DNA of 64,000 nt from an uncultured Bacteroidales bacterium (GCA_946186915.1 CAMHOY010000004.1:93000-156999), one strand, 5' to 3'. Numbered from the stretch's first letter, positions 50,747 through 60,838 are shown. A program made the numbers and translations. Notes: generated by a model not told the origin, from the sequence alone.

Positions 50747-53700
50747 AGACGGTTATTTTGTGTGTACGTATCTCGCCGTTCTCTAATTCCTCCATGACAA
50801 TGTAGATACCATTATGCGGCGTGCCTTTGATGACACGGCCCATGGTGTCGTACAGCGTAGTCGCTTTCACCTTGTTAGGCGTGGTATCAACCGTGCGGCT
50901 CGGCGTCACATCGTCGAACGTCTGCGGACAGGTGTATAACGTCTTGCCGTCGGTGGTCGTCAGGCGGCAGTGATACAGGATAGTCGAACCACTCAAACCA
51001 TTCGGGTCATAAAGATGCTGCAAACTCTCGCCGCTCATCGCTACGCCGTCCGCAAACCATTGGTAAGAGGTGAACCGGCCTTCCTTGTTGCCGATGAACA
51101 GCACATCGGTCCACTTGCTGTACATCTGACCCGAGAGGGCGATGGTGAAGTGAATATCCACCATGGATGTACACGGGACATCCGTCTCGCCAACCGTCAC
51201 ATGCGCAGTGTAGTCGCCTGCTTCCATCGTTGTCGGCGAGAAGACAAACGCGGTGTCGGTGCCTACGATATCCAGCGTACCGGAAAAATGATTACCAACG
51301 ACGTCGATGTCAAACTGATCCGGATCACCTTTCGCTGCCGAGAAAGGAATACGTATCTCGTTCGCTTCGTCACAAGTCATGGCGATCGTACCGATGGTCA
51401 CTGTCGGTTTCTCTTTCACGAAGAGATAGAGAGAATCGGAACCGTCTTTGAAACGGTTTTCACCGACAGGTCCTGTGCGGTACGCTTCATGCCACCAGTA
51501 ACTCTCGCCTTCGCAGATCGTCGCGCTGTCGCGGTCGCAAGTCTCGCGTGCCGGCGCATCATATGTTGTCTCCGTCTTGCAATCAACGGCATCAGCAAAA
51601 GCTGCGAAGATGGAATGGCTGCCATTGGCGATATTAAATACAATCAGGTTGTACGGGAAGTTCGTCAGGGCTATAGGGGCCGTCGTCTTCGTCTCACCGA
51701 TAGAGTCATACGTGAGCACAATCTGCTTGCCTGCCGGGACGGGCGTGAAATGAGAGGTGAAAGAGACGGTGATCTCATAAGCCGTCGCATCGCATGGAAC
51801 AAGTGTCGGCACTGCTGTGAGGGTCACGGCATCGATGACCGGCGAGAACGGAACTTGCGGCAATGCGAAGTCCTTGACACAACTGTTCGGCCCGTCAAAG
51901 GACACATGCAGCACGTGGTTATCCTTGCCGTCCGCCGGAATATCTGCGAAGGTCAAATCCGTCAGGGTCAATTTGGAGCGATCCTGCGGCGTGAAGGTAG
52001 CCGTTTGAACCGTCATGTCATCTACCCAATAGGTGAGGTTGCCTTGCTGATAGGTATAGTCCAAATCGAAGGTCAGCGTAGTCTTCAAGGCGCAATCCGG
52101 CGTCGGGTTGCTGAAACGGAAGTTCCTTGCCTCAATGGCAGGTACTACCGGTGCGGCCTCCGGGATAACATGGTCAACGATGGCACATCCGTGCGAACCG
52201 TCGAAGTTCACATTCAGCAAGTGTCCGTCCAAACCGTCCGCGGTGATACCCGGGATAACCAATGTCACTTGTAAGGTATCATCACTTTCAGCAGTATACG
52301 TTGCGGCATTCGCCGGATGACCATCTACATTCGCTGTGAGGCTACCATTCTGGTTGGTATAATTGATGACTGCCGTCAAAGTGACCGTAGGTACATCACA
52401 TGCTACTGTTCCCCAAGTCAGGCTCTTCACGCTGATTTCCGGTATATTCTTCGCATTATAGATATAGGTCGTCGGCGCATCGGTTTTTACGTGCCCGTCA
52501 TCGAAATAAATGGTCAACTCATGATTTTTGTTATCTACAGGACGGTTGAGCAACACGCCTGTATACGAGGTCGTCTCGTCGCCAATTTCGGAATGCGGAA
52601 TGTGCGCAAGAAGTTCCGTGCCCTCGTAGATATACAAGTCTCCGCGCGGATGAGTAAAGTTCACCGTGAAGTCCACATCGGCTACCGTAGTACCGCAACC
52701 GATTGGTTGGCGCTGCTCGAACGTAGCAGAGTTAATGACGCACTTGAGATAAGTGACAGGGAAACTCTCGTAACCCGCGATATTGGACGAACTGGCGGTG
52801 ATAGCCTCAAAACGGATGTTATCCAGTGCGAAATCATTACCGATATTCTTCGAACTCTTGTTTTGATTGATTACGCGCAGAGCAACGTTCTCACTGGACA
52901 CAGTCGGCGTCACGATGGACGACATACCATGCCAGCGGCTGTCGATATAGCTGTTCAGATTGATCTCTTTGCCGAGGTTGTTCCATGTAGTACCTCCGTT
53001 GTAACTGATCTGGAACTGCAGACGCGCGCCGTTGTTCATTTGATAGTAGGCATTGATGTTCGCTACCCAGAAAGAGAATAGATAACTAACGCCCTTGCGT
53101 ACTTTCAGTTTCGGGTTCTTGGTTCCGGTGCGGGCAATCCATGCCGCTTGGTCCGTGCCATCGTAAATCTTCGAATCAAACAAACCGAAATGGGTGCCTT
53201 CATGCGCTTTCACAGGCTGGTATTCATGCCAGAAGACATTGGCATTAGCGGTGATCGCATAACCTCCGGAGGCATCATGATGCGCATCGTAGTAATTCGT
53301 TAAATCACGTCCCCAGAAATCGTAGTTGCTCTCCAGATTACCATCTCCTTGCTCCTCTTCAAACGTACCATTGGTAATGAGGTTGCCTTCCGGTGCCGGC
53401 GGGTCATTGGTGGCAAGGAAATAATAGGTCACTTGCTGTGCATCTGTCGGTGCTGTAAACGTATGGTTTCGTGCGCCGGTAGTGACGGAGTCTTCGTTCG
53501 CCGTGTTGGTCCATAGGAAATAGGTGGAAGTCTGATTGTCCGGTGTGAGCGTCACATCTTCTTCAGTGAAACGAACCAGTCGTTCATCGCTCGCTGTACC
53601 GGTGGTCGTATGTACGGTCGGAGTTGCAGAGGGAGGAGTGACGGAAACAGTGCAAGTCGCGTCGCAACCCTCGCCGCTCAGGAACTTGGCATACAACGTG

Positions 53701-54737
53701 TAGGTCTTCGCTTTCGAGGCATCCAGACCGTGTAACTTGAATGTCTGCGGTGTCTGGATATTCTCGTTCTCGATCGTCACGGTATCTACGTTCGGGCACC
53801 AAATCTGCAACTTGCCGGCATTCTTCTTGTCGTCAAACGCTACCACACCGTTCACGGCGGTCGTCTTGTCGGTCACGTTGGCATCGGATGCCACCGCCAC
53901 GAAAGAGGTGATCTTGCATGCTCCCGGCTTGCCTTCCGAACAATCCTGGTTAATACGGACACGAAGCAAACGGCACATCGACGGACGGCTTGCGTGCAGG
54001 AAATAATACACATCCGAATTGACGCCGCCGAGCGTGACTGTATATACTTTATCGCCTTCGCTCGTACGCCATTCCGCTCCGTCAAGACGCGTCCAGGTGT
54101 TACTCTCGTATTTGAACCACGCGTGAGCATACGTGTTGTCGTAGTCGTAGTTCTTGGCTTGAAGTATGTATTTTGTTCCGGCTGCGTCTGTACAGATCTG
54201 CTCGTCCTCATACTCCCATGTGGCCGGACTGCCCGAAGGAGCAGGGGCTACATATTCCCAGTTGGCGCCGTTTTTGTCTCCGCCGTCGTTATAGTAGAAG
54301 TTCTGGATGTAGTTCTGCTCGCGCATCTTCTTCGTGCTGCCATCCATGTAGTAGAACCATATATCTCCCGTCTGGGTGATCTTGGTGTCCCAACTCGGAT
54401 TGGCGGAGTTATGCCGCGTGAGGATGACGTACTCCCAATCGCCGGCGGGTGCCTCTACATACCAAACAGTCCCCTTGTATTGATTCACCTGCGTACTCCA
54501 GGCACCGGTAGTGCTATTGAAGAAATACGCGTAGTTATAATTGTTGGTGGTGGAATACCAGCCATATTTCAAATCGCCTCCGGCCTCTTTCACGCTTGGT
54601 GCCTCCATGTTGATATACAACCGCTCGCCTTTGTCGAAGATACGGGCTTGCAGACCACCGGCGGTCAATAAGAGAGCTAATGCTATATATATTCGTGTTG
54701 TCTTTGCCATAAGGGCACGATTAACTTCGTTTTTCAT
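50739..54737 (-). CDS. Large secreted protein with Ig-like repeats and T9SS-like C-terminal domain
   Basis: 1332 residues. The signal peptide is IYIALALLLTAGGLQA after a long n-region. The N-terminal part is Tyr/Trp-rich (starch-binding-like FDKGERLYINMEAP). Residues about 460-640 look like a carbohydrate-binding module (FALDNIRFEAI). Residues about 780-1050 hold three related Ig-like repeats marked by ADGLDGHLLNVNFDGSHGC / ADGKDNHVLHVSFDGPNSC. The end, TTLYDTMGRVIKGTPHNGIY to HKITVYE, resembles the type A sorting domain of T9SS cargo. The first Met is supported by the NRALMAK motif shared with the 60879 gene. Confidence 0.85.
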   Translation of the reverse strand: MKNEVNRALMAKTTRIYIALALLLTAGGLQARIFDKGERLYINMEAPSVKEAGGDLKYGWYSTTNNYNYAYFFNSTTGAWSTQVNQYKGTVWYVEAPAGDWEYVILTRHNSANPSWDTKITQTGDIWFYYMDGSTKKMREQNYIQNFYYNDGGDKNGANWEYVAPAPSGSPATWEYEDEQICTDAAGTKYILQAKNYDYDNTYAHAWFKYESNTWTRLDGAEWRTSEGDKVYTVTLGGVNSDVYYFLHASRPSMCRLLRVRINQDCSEGKPGACKITSFVAVASDANVTDKTTAVNGVVAFDDKKNAGKLQIWCPNVDTVTIENENIQTPQTFKLHGLDASKAKTYTLYAKFLSGEGCDATCTVSVTPPSATPTVHTTTGTASDERLVRFTEEDVTLTPDNQTSTYFLWTNTANEDSVTTGARNHTFTAPTDAQQVTYYFLATNDPPAPEGNLITNGTFEEEQGDGNLESNYDFWGRDLTNYYDAHHDASGGYAITANANVFWHEYQPVKAHEGTHFGLFDSKIYDGTDQAAWIARTGTKNPKLKVRKGVSYLFSFWVANINAYYQMNNGARLQFQISYNGGTTWNNLGKEINLNSYIDSRWHGMSSIVTPTVSSENVALRVINQNKSSKNIGNDFALDNIRFEAITASSSNIAGYESFPVTYLKCVINSATFEQRQPIGCGTTVADVDFTVNFTHPRGDLYIYEGTELLAHIPHSEIGDETTSYTGVLLNRPVDNKNHELTIYFDDGHVKTDAPTTYIYNAKNIPEISVKSLTWGTVACDVPTVTLTAVINYTNQNGSLTANVDGHPANAATYTAESDDTLQVTLVIPGITADGLDGHLLNVNFDGSHGCAIVDHVIPEAAPVVPAIEARNFRFSNPTPDCALKTTLTFDLDYTYQQGNLTYWVDDMTVQTATFTPQDRSKLTLTDLTFADIPADGKDNHVLHVSFDGPNSCVKDFALPQVPFSPVIDAVTLTAVPTLVPCDATAYEITVSFTSHFTPVPAGKQIVLTYDSIGETKTTAPIALTNFPYNLIVFNIANGSHSIFAAFADAVDCKTETTYDAPARETCDRDSATICEGESYWWHEAYRTGPVGENRFKDGSDSLYLFVKEKPTVTIGTIAMTCDEANEIRIPFSAAKGDPDQFDIDVVGNHFSGTLDIVGTDTAFVFSPTTMEAGDYTAHVTVGETDVPCTSMVDIHFTIALSGQMYSKWTDVLFIGNKEGRFTSYQWFADGVAMSGESLQHLYDPNGLSGSTILYHCRLTTTDGKTLYTCPQTFDDVTPSRTVDTTPNKVKATTLYDTMGRVIKGTPHNGIYIVMEELENGEIRTHKITVYE

Positions 54738-54749
54738 AGTGCGTCCTCC

Positions 54750-56345
54750 TTATTGTATTTCACTCTGTTTTTGAACCACTTTCACTTCTGCACGACGGTC
54801 CAGAGGCAACTCATGGTTGATGTTCTCCTCGTTAGGAATGAGCGATCCGTGACCGATGACAATCACACGCTCTTTGTCTATGCCTTGACTGACAAGGAAC
54901 TTGGCGACAGCTTTCGCGCGGTTATATGCCAGTTTCTCGTTATGACGCCGTTGACCCTCCTCTGACGCGTGACCGTCGATGGCGATCTTCGCATCCGGCA
55001 CTTTGTTCAGCACACCTACAATCGATGCCAGGTAGTTCTTCGACTCCTCGCTTAACTGATGACTGTCGAAGTCGAAATAAATCTTATTGAATTTCTCCAC
55101 TTCTTCCGCCGCCTTTGCGATGTGCGCACGGGTCAGCGTGTCCACGCGTTCTGTAATAATGGTGTCATGACGCGGCAAGGTCTCCACCGTTGTGTCCTGA
55201 CGCGTGAAATAATCGAAATAATCGACGATCTCATGCTTGTCCGGCTTGATATAATGCCAGTGAACACCTACTTTGACACCCACCTCGAAAGGATGTGAAG
55301 CGGACGCGTTCGTAGTGGCGTACGCACCGGCGTACTCATCCATGAAATCGAATCGTGTGTCGCGCCATCCGATGTCGCGGCGCTCGGAGCTATTCGCGTT
55401 ATTCGCAACCACGTTGAAATAAGCACCCAGGAATAAATCAATCTGAGGTGTCAATGGCAGTAACCCTCCGAAATCCGCGAAGATAGCTACTTGCGGACGA
55501 ACACTTAAGGTCCCCTTCGACTGGGGTTCGTTGCGATAGTCCTTCGTGCCGAACTCATGCATGTTATTCAATGTCAAATCCCAGGCAGGGTAATAAGCCG
55601 AGTGCGTAATCTCACCTTCCAATACACGGTATTTCTTTGATACCGAGAACGAAGGTGCAACACCGACAGCCATGAAGATACGACCCTTCCAGTCGTCTTC
55701 TTTGTATTGGAACTGCAGCGAGATAGGAATGCCTAAGTTATGAATGGTCTCGCGCTCACGCCACCTGCGGACCGATGCCGTATGATAGTAGTTCTGCTCG
55801 GTGTCCGAGTCCACTAACGGATTGCCGTTAGCGTACTGTGTCCATACATAATCACCGCCTATGTGCGCCATCGACGTGTAGTTGGTGAACCATAAACCGG
55901 CGCCTACACCGAAGTTAGGATGGAAGAAATACGCGTATTGTAACTGCAGCAACGCACTGAACGAACCGTTCACGTGGTTCTCTGCTCCGCGTAACTGATA
56001 ACCCAGACTACCGTAACCCAAACCGACATGCGCCTCGATATAATGCCAGCGGCGGTCGGTGGAGTCGGTCTTGATAACCTCCTCACGCTGCTTCGCTACG
56101 CTGTCCGGAGTGTACGCAATACTCGTCAGGGTGTCCGTGAAATAATGAATGGTGGTAACTTCAACGCGAACCAGACTGTCCGGCGTCTTCTGTAATTCAG
56201 GCGTGTCTTCCGTGGCAAAACGCTGTTCCCTCACTTCCGTGCGTTCCGGTGCCTCACTCGTACGCAATATACGAACGGTGTCTGTCTGCGCCATGAGTGC
56301 AAGAGGAAAACAAAAAGCCACTGCCAATGACCATAAGTGTTTCAT
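54750..56345 (-). CDS. OmpA-family outer-membrane beta-barrel protein
   Basis: 531 residues with signal peptide HLWSLAVAFCFPLALMAQ. Residues about 100-370 look like an outer-membrane beta-barrel (YIEAHVGLGYGSLGYQL, alternating aromatic strands). After KAAEEVEKFNKIYFDFDSHQLSEE an OmpA peptidoglycan-binding domain follows (AIDGHASEEGQRRHNEKLAYNRAKAV, PLDRRAEVKVV). It anchors the outer membrane to murein and lies 12 bp before the 1332-residue protein gene. Confidence 0.9.
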   Translation of the reverse strand: MKHLWSLAVAFCFPLALMAQTDTVRILRTSEAPERTEVREQRFATEDTPELQKTPDSLVRVEVTTIHYFTDTLTSIAYTPDSVAKQREEVIKTDSTDRRWHYIEAHVGLGYGSLGYQLRGAENHVNGSFSALLQLQYAYFFHPNFGVGAGLWFTNYTSMAHIGGDYVWTQYANGNPLVDSDTEQNYYHTASVRRWRERETIHNLGIPISLQFQYKEDDWKGRIFMAVGVAPSFSVSKKYRVLEGEITHSAYYPAWDLTLNNMHEFGTKDYRNEPQSKGTLSVRPQVAIFADFGGLLPLTPQIDLFLGAYFNVVANNANSSERRDIGWRDTRFDFMDEYAGAYATTNASASHPFEVGVKVGVHWHYIKPDKHEIVDYFDYFTRQDTTVETLPRHDTIITERVDTLTRAHIAKAAEEVEKFNKIYFDFDSHQLSEESKNYLASIVGVLNKVPDAKIAIDGHASEEGQRRHNEKLAYNRAKAVAKFLVSQGIDKERVIVIGHGSLIPNEENINHELPLDRRAEVKVVQKQSEIQ

Positions 56346-56389
56346 GGTGGTATGTTATTTATTGTTTGTTAAGTTTGTCTTTTTTTTAG

Positions 56390-56461
56390 TGACCCGCCCG
56401 AGAATCGAACTCGGATTTGAGCTTTAGGAGAGCCCCGTTCTATCCATTGAACTAGCAGGTC
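56390..56461 (-). tRNA. tRNA-Arg (anticodon CCT)
   Basis: 72 nt on the minus strand. Acceptor GACCTGC pairs with GCGGGTC (one T-G wobble). The D-arm is GTTC/GAAC, the anticodon loop CTCCTAA reads CCT, and the T-arm CCGAGTTCGATTCTCGG is perfect. CCA is not encoded. It sits between the DUF2461 and OmpA genes in the same direction, 11 bp after the former. Confidence 0.94.
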
Positions 56462-56472
56462 CTTTCATTCTT

Positions 56473-57189
56473 TCACCTTTCGCACCTGCTCGGGAACTCC
56501 CCGTACTCTTCGAACGTGTAGTTCAAAAAGTCATTCATCGGTTTGCCCGCTGCGGCGATCTCGGTGATACGGTCGATAAAATCAGGTGCGCTCACCTCTT
56601 TGTCCGTCAGCGGTGTGCTGAACGTGTACGTCTTATGCTTCAACCAATCGGCATGCACGAAGTTCGGATCAAAACCTGCCGGCACTTTCTTCAAAGCACC
56701 CCACATGTAGTCAAAGTCCTGCCCGAAATACTTCTGCCACCTCGGCGCGGCCATGATTGCCTCTACCTCCTCGTAGTTGGCTTCTATCTCCTTCCGCAAT
56801 GCGTCTAACAACTCTTTTCCCGGATCCCATATACCTCCGGCGAACATGCACTGACCGGGTTGGATATGTACGTAATAACCGCCGCGCATCGATTTCTTAC
56901 CCCATGTCTTCGGCTTACCCGGCACTCCTGCCGCAGGAAAGACACCGAACCACTCTTTATACGGACGCTTGTCATGCGAAAAGCGCACGTCGCGGTAGAT
57001 ACGCCAGATACAGTCTTTGGGTTGCAACACCGCCAGACTCGGATCCAACTCAGACAGACGCTTGATATACTCCGCACTGAATTCCACGAAACGGGCATGG
57101 CACTCCTGGTACCAGGCTTTGTTTTCGGTAAACCACTCGCGGTTGTTATTCACCGCCAACTCCTTCAAAAATCGTAGTATCTCCTTCAT
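56473..57189 (-). CDS. DUF2461 family protein
   Basis: 238 residues, cytoplasmic. It matches the DUF2461/TIGR02453 pattern: FLKELAVNNNREWFTENKAWY at the N-terminus, CIWRIYRDVRFSHDKRPYKEWFGVFPA and GGYYVHIQPGQCMFAGGIWDP. The biochemical role of the family is unknown to me. ATG 57189 was chosen, two codons inside the ORF-track start. It lies 43 bp after rfbD. Confidence 0.92.
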   Translation of the reverse strand: MKEILRFLKELAVNNNREWFTENKAWYQECHARFVEFSAEYIKRLSELDPSLAVLQPKDCIWRIYRDVRFSHDKRPYKEWFGVFPAAGVPGKPKTWGKKSMRGGYYVHIQPGQCMFAGGIWDPGKELLDALRKEIEANYEEVEAIMAAPRWQKYFGQDFDYMWGALKKVPAGFDPNFVHADWLKHKTYTFSTPLTDKEVSAPDFIDRITEIAAAGKPMNDFLNYTFEEYGEFPSRCER

Positions 57190-57232
57190 CCTCAAATTAT
57201 AGTATATCTCTTAGCGCAGCATGCAAGCCCTT

Positions 57233-58096
57233 TCACCCGTTCAACTTTACCATGCATCGTTCCAACGATGCCATCCAATGCGGTATCTCCACGCCGAATG
57301 TCTTCTTGAACTTCGACTTGTCCAGCACGCTGTAATGCGGGCGCGGAGTCTTGTACGGATATTCTTCCGATAGTATCGGCCGAACATGACAACTCTCGAT
57401 ACCCGCCATCTCATGAATGGCTATCGTGAAATCATACCAGGAACAAACACCCTCGTTCGTGAAATGATAGATACCCGGGTGCCATACGGGCGACTCGATC
57501 ACCGTGAAGATGGCCCATGCCAAGTCCGCCGCGTAGGTCGGTGTACCGATCTGGTCAAACACTACTCCCAACTGCTCTTTCTCACGACCTAACTTGATCA
57601 TCGTCTTCACGAAGTTATTGCCGAAAGACGAGTACAACCATGCCGTGCGTAATATCACCGCTTCCGGACAAGCCGCCAAAAGACGTTTCTCGCCTTCATA
57701 CTTAGTCCGGCCGTAAGCCGTGCGCGGAGCTACAGGGTCGGTCTCGCGGCAAGGAACATGCTCGTCACCCGCAAAGACATAATCGGTGCTCACATGGATG
57801 ACTTTCACTCCCTGATTGCCTAACACGCCTAAGGCGTCCGCATTGATCTTCATCGCCGTCGCCTCGTCCTCTTCCGCCTTGTCAACATTCGTGTACGCCG
57901 CGCAGTTGACAATCAGGTCGATGCCGTGCGCCTCAATGAAAGCACGCACTGCCGCCGCGTCGGTGATATCCAGCACTTGGGTGTCAGCTGACTCGATCAC
58001 GTCCGTGAAGCAATACCGATGTCTCGGGTGCTCCTTACTCAGCACTCGCATCTCATTGCCCAACTGGCCATTACTCCCTGTTACTAAGATATTCAT
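57233..58096 (-). CDS. rfbD: dTDP-4-dehydrorhamnose reductase
   Basis: Last step of dTDP-L-rhamnose synthesis. It has 287 residues. ILVTGSNGQLGNEMR binds NAD(P)H, VNCAAYTNVDKAEEDEATA and HVSTDYVFAGDE are family marks, YGRTKYEGEK holds the catalytic Tyr and Lys, and ILRTAWLYSSFGNNFVKTM follows. ATG 58096 was chosen because the longer ORF runs through a repeat spacer into rfbC. It is transcribed with rfbC. Confidence 0.95.
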   Translation of the reverse strand: MNILVTGSNGQLGNEMRVLSKEHPRHRYCFTDVIESADTQVLDITDAAAVRAFIEAHGIDLIVNCAAYTNVDKAEEDEATAMKINADALGVLGNQGVKVIHVSTDYVFAGDEHVPCRETDPVAPRTAYGRTKYEGEKRLLAACPEAVILRTAWLYSSFGNNFVKTMIKLGREKEQLGVVFDQIGTPTYAADLAWAIFTVIESPVWHPGIYHFTNEGVCSWYDFTIAIHEMAGIESCHVRPILSEEYPYKTPRPHYSVLDKSKFKKTFGVEIPHWMASLERCMVKLNG

Positions 58097-58099
58097 TTT

Positions 58100-58133
58100 A
58101 TTACGATATAACGATATTACGTAATTACGATAT
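58100..58133. repeat. ATTACGATAT repeats in the rfbC-rfbD spacer
   Basis: Two copies of ATTACGATAT flank AACGATATTACGTA in the 38-bp spacer. Confidence 0.7.
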
Positions 58134-58134
58134 T

Positions 58135-58683
58135 TCAAAATGGCGAATCAAATTCTGCCATTTTAGGATGTCTTTTGTCCTTCTCGCTGATAATGCGCAA
58201 CTCTGCCGGTATTTGCCAATCAATCGCCAGGTCCGGATCGCTCAGCAATAGGCCGCCGTCCGCTTCCGGATGATAGAGGTTGTCGCATTTATACGTGAAG
58301 ATAGCCTGGTTGCTCAGCACCGAGAATCCGTGCGCAAAACCGCGCGGAATGAAGAACTGCCGTTTGTTCTCTTCGCTCAACTCCACGCTGTACCACTGTC
58401 CGAAAGTGGGACTGCCTTTTCGTAAATCTACGGCAACATCCAATACGCGCCCTACTGTGCAGCACACTAATTTCGCCTGGCTGTAAGGGGGGAGTTGAAA
58501 ATGCAGACCGCGCACTACACCATACGTGGAGCAGGACTGGTTGTCCTGAACGAAATGGGCATCGATACCGGCCTCAAGATAACGCTGCTCGTTGTACGTC
58601 TCCACAAAATATCCGCGCGCATCGCGAAAAACCTGGGGCTCCAGAATCAGTAATCCCTCAATAGGTGTTTTGATGATCTTCAT
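58135..58683 (-). CDS. rfbC: dTDP-4-dehydrorhamnose 3,5-epimerase
   Basis: Third step of dTDP-L-rhamnose synthesis. It has 182 residues in a cupin fold. RDARGYFVETYNEQRY, FVQDNQSCSTYGVVRGLHFQ with the catalytic His, AKLVCCTVGRVLDVAVDLRKGSPTFG, FFIPRGFAHGF and YKCDNLYHPEADGG are all typical. It heads the transcript rfbC-rfbD-DUF2461-tRNA-Arg-OmpA. Confidence 0.96.
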   Translation of the reverse strand: MKIIKTPIEGLLILEPQVFRDARGYFVETYNEQRYLEAGIDAHFVQDNQSCSTYGVVRGLHFQLPPYSQAKLVCCTVGRVLDVAVDLRKGSPTFGQWYSVELSEENKRQFFIPRGFAHGFSVLSNQAIFTYKCDNLYHPEADGGLLLSDPDLAIDWQIPAELRIISEKDKRHPKMAEFDSPF

Positions 58684-58705
58684 AGTGTAAATTTAAAAAA
58701 GCGGA

Positions 58706-58736
58706 CAAATGTACTGCTTTTTTTTGATATATGCAA
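58706..58736 (-). promoter_or_regulatory. Bacteroidota-type promoter for the rfbC run
   Basis: On the minus strand TTGCATATATC, with 20 bp between TTG and TACATTTG. The -7 box is 22 nt before the rfbC ATG. Confidence 0.75.
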
Positions 58737-58754
58737 GTATTTGTATATTTTTAT

Positions 58755-58792
58755 ACAAAAAAGTCCCGCAAATACAGTGATCTGCGGGACTT
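58755..58792 (-). terminator. Intrinsic terminator after the BspA-type genes
   Basis: On the minus strand AAGTCCCGCA, a 12-nt loop, then TGCGGGACTT and a T-run (TTTTTTG). It separates the LRR genes from the rfbC promoter. Confidence 0.85.
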
Positions 58793-58810
58793 TCTTTCTG
58801 AAATAAATGC

Positions 58811-60838
58811 TTATCGGATCTCTTGTCCGGTTAACGTAAACACGCTATCTCCGCGGCGAATCAGAAGTTGGCCATTAAGGAGATATTTCGTTTCGGAATG
58901 ACCGGAAACATCGGTGTCTTCTATTCCTGCCGGCTTCGCTTCGGGATTGTCCGGAATGATGGGCGGCGTGGGGATGATTTCATTACCTCCGCCTTTGACA
59001 TCGTCTCCCGGGTAACCCGTCGTCGCAAAGTCTCCGAAATAGACATGTATAGGTTTCTGCTCTTCGTCCAATGCACATAGTACATAGTTGTAACGCGAGG
59101 CCTTTTCAAGGCCTGTGACCAGGAAACTCAGCGTAAACGGCAGGCTGCTTTCCGATTGACTTGACGGTGCTTTTCTGCCCGGCATAGAGAAAGCAATTCC
59201 GAGAAGCTGCCCCGTTGGACCCAGAGTTAACTTGCAGAACACCGCGCCGTCCTTATAGATATCTATCTGATAACTGTGCGCCGCGCTGTCCGTCGGCCAT
59301 GTGAATGTGGCGGTCGTCTGTCCCGGATCGACCGTCACTGTTTTCTGTATCATAGCCGAGTCGGGTACATCGCTCATGCGGAACCTGCCCCAATAGGGGT
59401 GCTCGCTGTACAACTTGCGGCTGTCCGGTAATACACTCAGCCATGCACTGTCCGGGATATCCGCCAGTGTTCCTTCGCTTACCGCCGGAGGGGTAGCTGC
59501 CCATACTACGATATGCGTGACGGCGCTGTCACCCTTGAAGGCATTATCTCCGATGAGAACGACGTTTTTACCGATACTCAACTCCTTGAGACCGCTCCAG
59601 TTCTCAAACGCATTCGTGCCGATGGAGATTACCTTGTCGGGAATAACGAGGCTGTCCTGCAACTTAATCCCCGAAAAAGCACTACCGCCAATCATCGTCA
59701 GTTCGGTCGGCAACACGACCGAGTCTAAGTTTGAGCATCCTGCGAAAGCATTATCCCCGATCGTGGTGATACCCTCAGGCATCTCTACCCGCGTCAGCGC
59801 TGAACATCCGCTGAAGGTGGAAGAATTGATGGCTTTCACTTTCTCCGGAATGGTGATATGCTTGATTTTCGTGCAGCCCTTGAAGGCCTCCTGGTGAATA
59901 GCCGTCAGCGTGGAGGGCAGGAGTACCGTGTCCAGTTGGTTGTTTCCCGAGAAAGCACCCGCGCCGATATATTGGCACCCTTCCGGCAGTTCCACTTTCT
60001 TCATCCGTACCTGCTGGCACAGCTTGGCGGGCACAAACTCCACATCCGGGCCGAAGATAAAATCGCCCCTCCAGTAGCAGTAGTTATTATAAAACACGGA
60101 CGAAGAAGCCGGCGGGTTTTTGGCGTTCCAGACAATCACAGGGCTATTGTGGAGACACCACGAGATCTGTTTGCTGGACCGGAATGTGACCGGGAAGAAC
60201 AACGTGTCCCTAAGCGGAATAGTGGCTACATCGTTCGGATCGTAAGCTTCAGGGCTGCCGTCAAAAATGCTGCCGTCGATCACCTCCAGACAATCCGACC
60301 AGCGGACAGAATTTAAGCGATAGCAGTTCTGGAAGGCCATCTGACCGATATACTTGACCCCTTTGCCCAAATCGCACTTCACCATCGTCGTACAATTACT
60401 AAAAGCGAATTGTTCAACCGTATCTACCGAGTTAGGCAACTTGACCTCTTTCAGCTTGTAGCATTTCTCAAACATATACTCAGGTATCTTCGTCACGCCT
60501 TCCGGTATCTCGCATTCCGTCAGGTTCCACCAGTCGCGGAATATCGCACCGCTGAACCCCGTCAACCCTTCCGGCAACGAAATCGTCTTGGCGGAATTGT
60601 ACGGATAGTACGTCTTGTAATCCGTGGACCACGACGAAGCCTGCAGCACCTGTTTGTTCCACCAGAGGCTGTCCACTGTGTTCTTCAACTCGCCGTACCC
60701 CTCAATGGTCATGTGAGCCGTTTCCGTGTCATAACTCCACGTCAGATGTTCCCCGCACACACCCTCATACACGGTTGCACGGCTCATTCCGGCTATAAAC
60801 ACCAGACATACAATCAATAATAAGTACTGCCTTTTCAT
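58811..60838 (-). CDS. BspA-type leucine-rich repeat surface protein
   Basis: 675 residues with signal peptide YLLLIVCLVFIAGMSRA. From about 80 to 450 there are tandem LRR_5 (BspA, TpLRR) units of about 23 residues, for example CTKIKHITIPEKVKAINSSTF and CSALTRVEMPEGITTIGDNAF. Next comes a fibronectin-like domain (QTTATFTWPTDSAAHSYQIDI), then a linker (PTPPIIPDNPEAKP) and the short tail GIEDTD, GQLLIRRGDSVFTLTGQEIR. BspA proteins often mediate adhesion; the partner is unknown. It lies 40 bp after the 60879 gene. Confidence 0.92.
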   Translation of the reverse strand: MKRQYLLLIVCLVFIAGMSRATVYEGVCGEHLTWSYDTETAHMTIEGYGELKNTVDSLWWNKQVLQASSWSTDYKTYYPYNSAKTISLPEGLTGFSGAIFRDWWNLTECEIPEGVTKIPEYMFEKCYKLKEVKLPNSVDTVEQFAFSNCTTMVKCDLGKGVKYIGQMAFQNCYRLNSVRWSDCLEVIDGSIFDGSPEAYDPNDVATIPLRDTLFFPVTFRSSKQISWCLHNSPVIVWNAKNPPASSSVFYNNYCYWRGDFIFGPDVEFVPAKLCQQVRMKKVELPEGCQYIGAGAFSGNNQLDTVLLPSTLTAIHQEAFKGCTKIKHITIPEKVKAINSSTFSGCSALTRVEMPEGITTIGDNAFAGCSNLDSVVLPTELTMIGGSAFSGIKLQDSLVIPDKVISIGTNAFENWSGLKELSIGKNVVLIGDNAFKGDSAVTHIVVWAATPPAVSEGTLADIPDSAWLSVLPDSRKLYSEHPYWGRFRMSDVPDSAMIQKTVTVDPGQTTATFTWPTDSAAHSYQIDIYKDGAVFCKLTLGPTGQLLGIAFSMPGRKAPSSQSESSLPFTLSFLVTGLEKASRYNYVLCALDEEQKPIHVYFGDFATTGYPGDDVKGGGNEIIPTPPIIPDNPEAKPAGIEDTDVSGHSETKYLLNGQLLIRRGDSVFTLTGQEIR

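Noticed and set aside
50970-52274. 434-residue plus-strand ORF
   Set aside because: It lies wholly opposite the 1332-residue surface-protein gene; Arg/His-rich low-sense composition, no start context or promoter.
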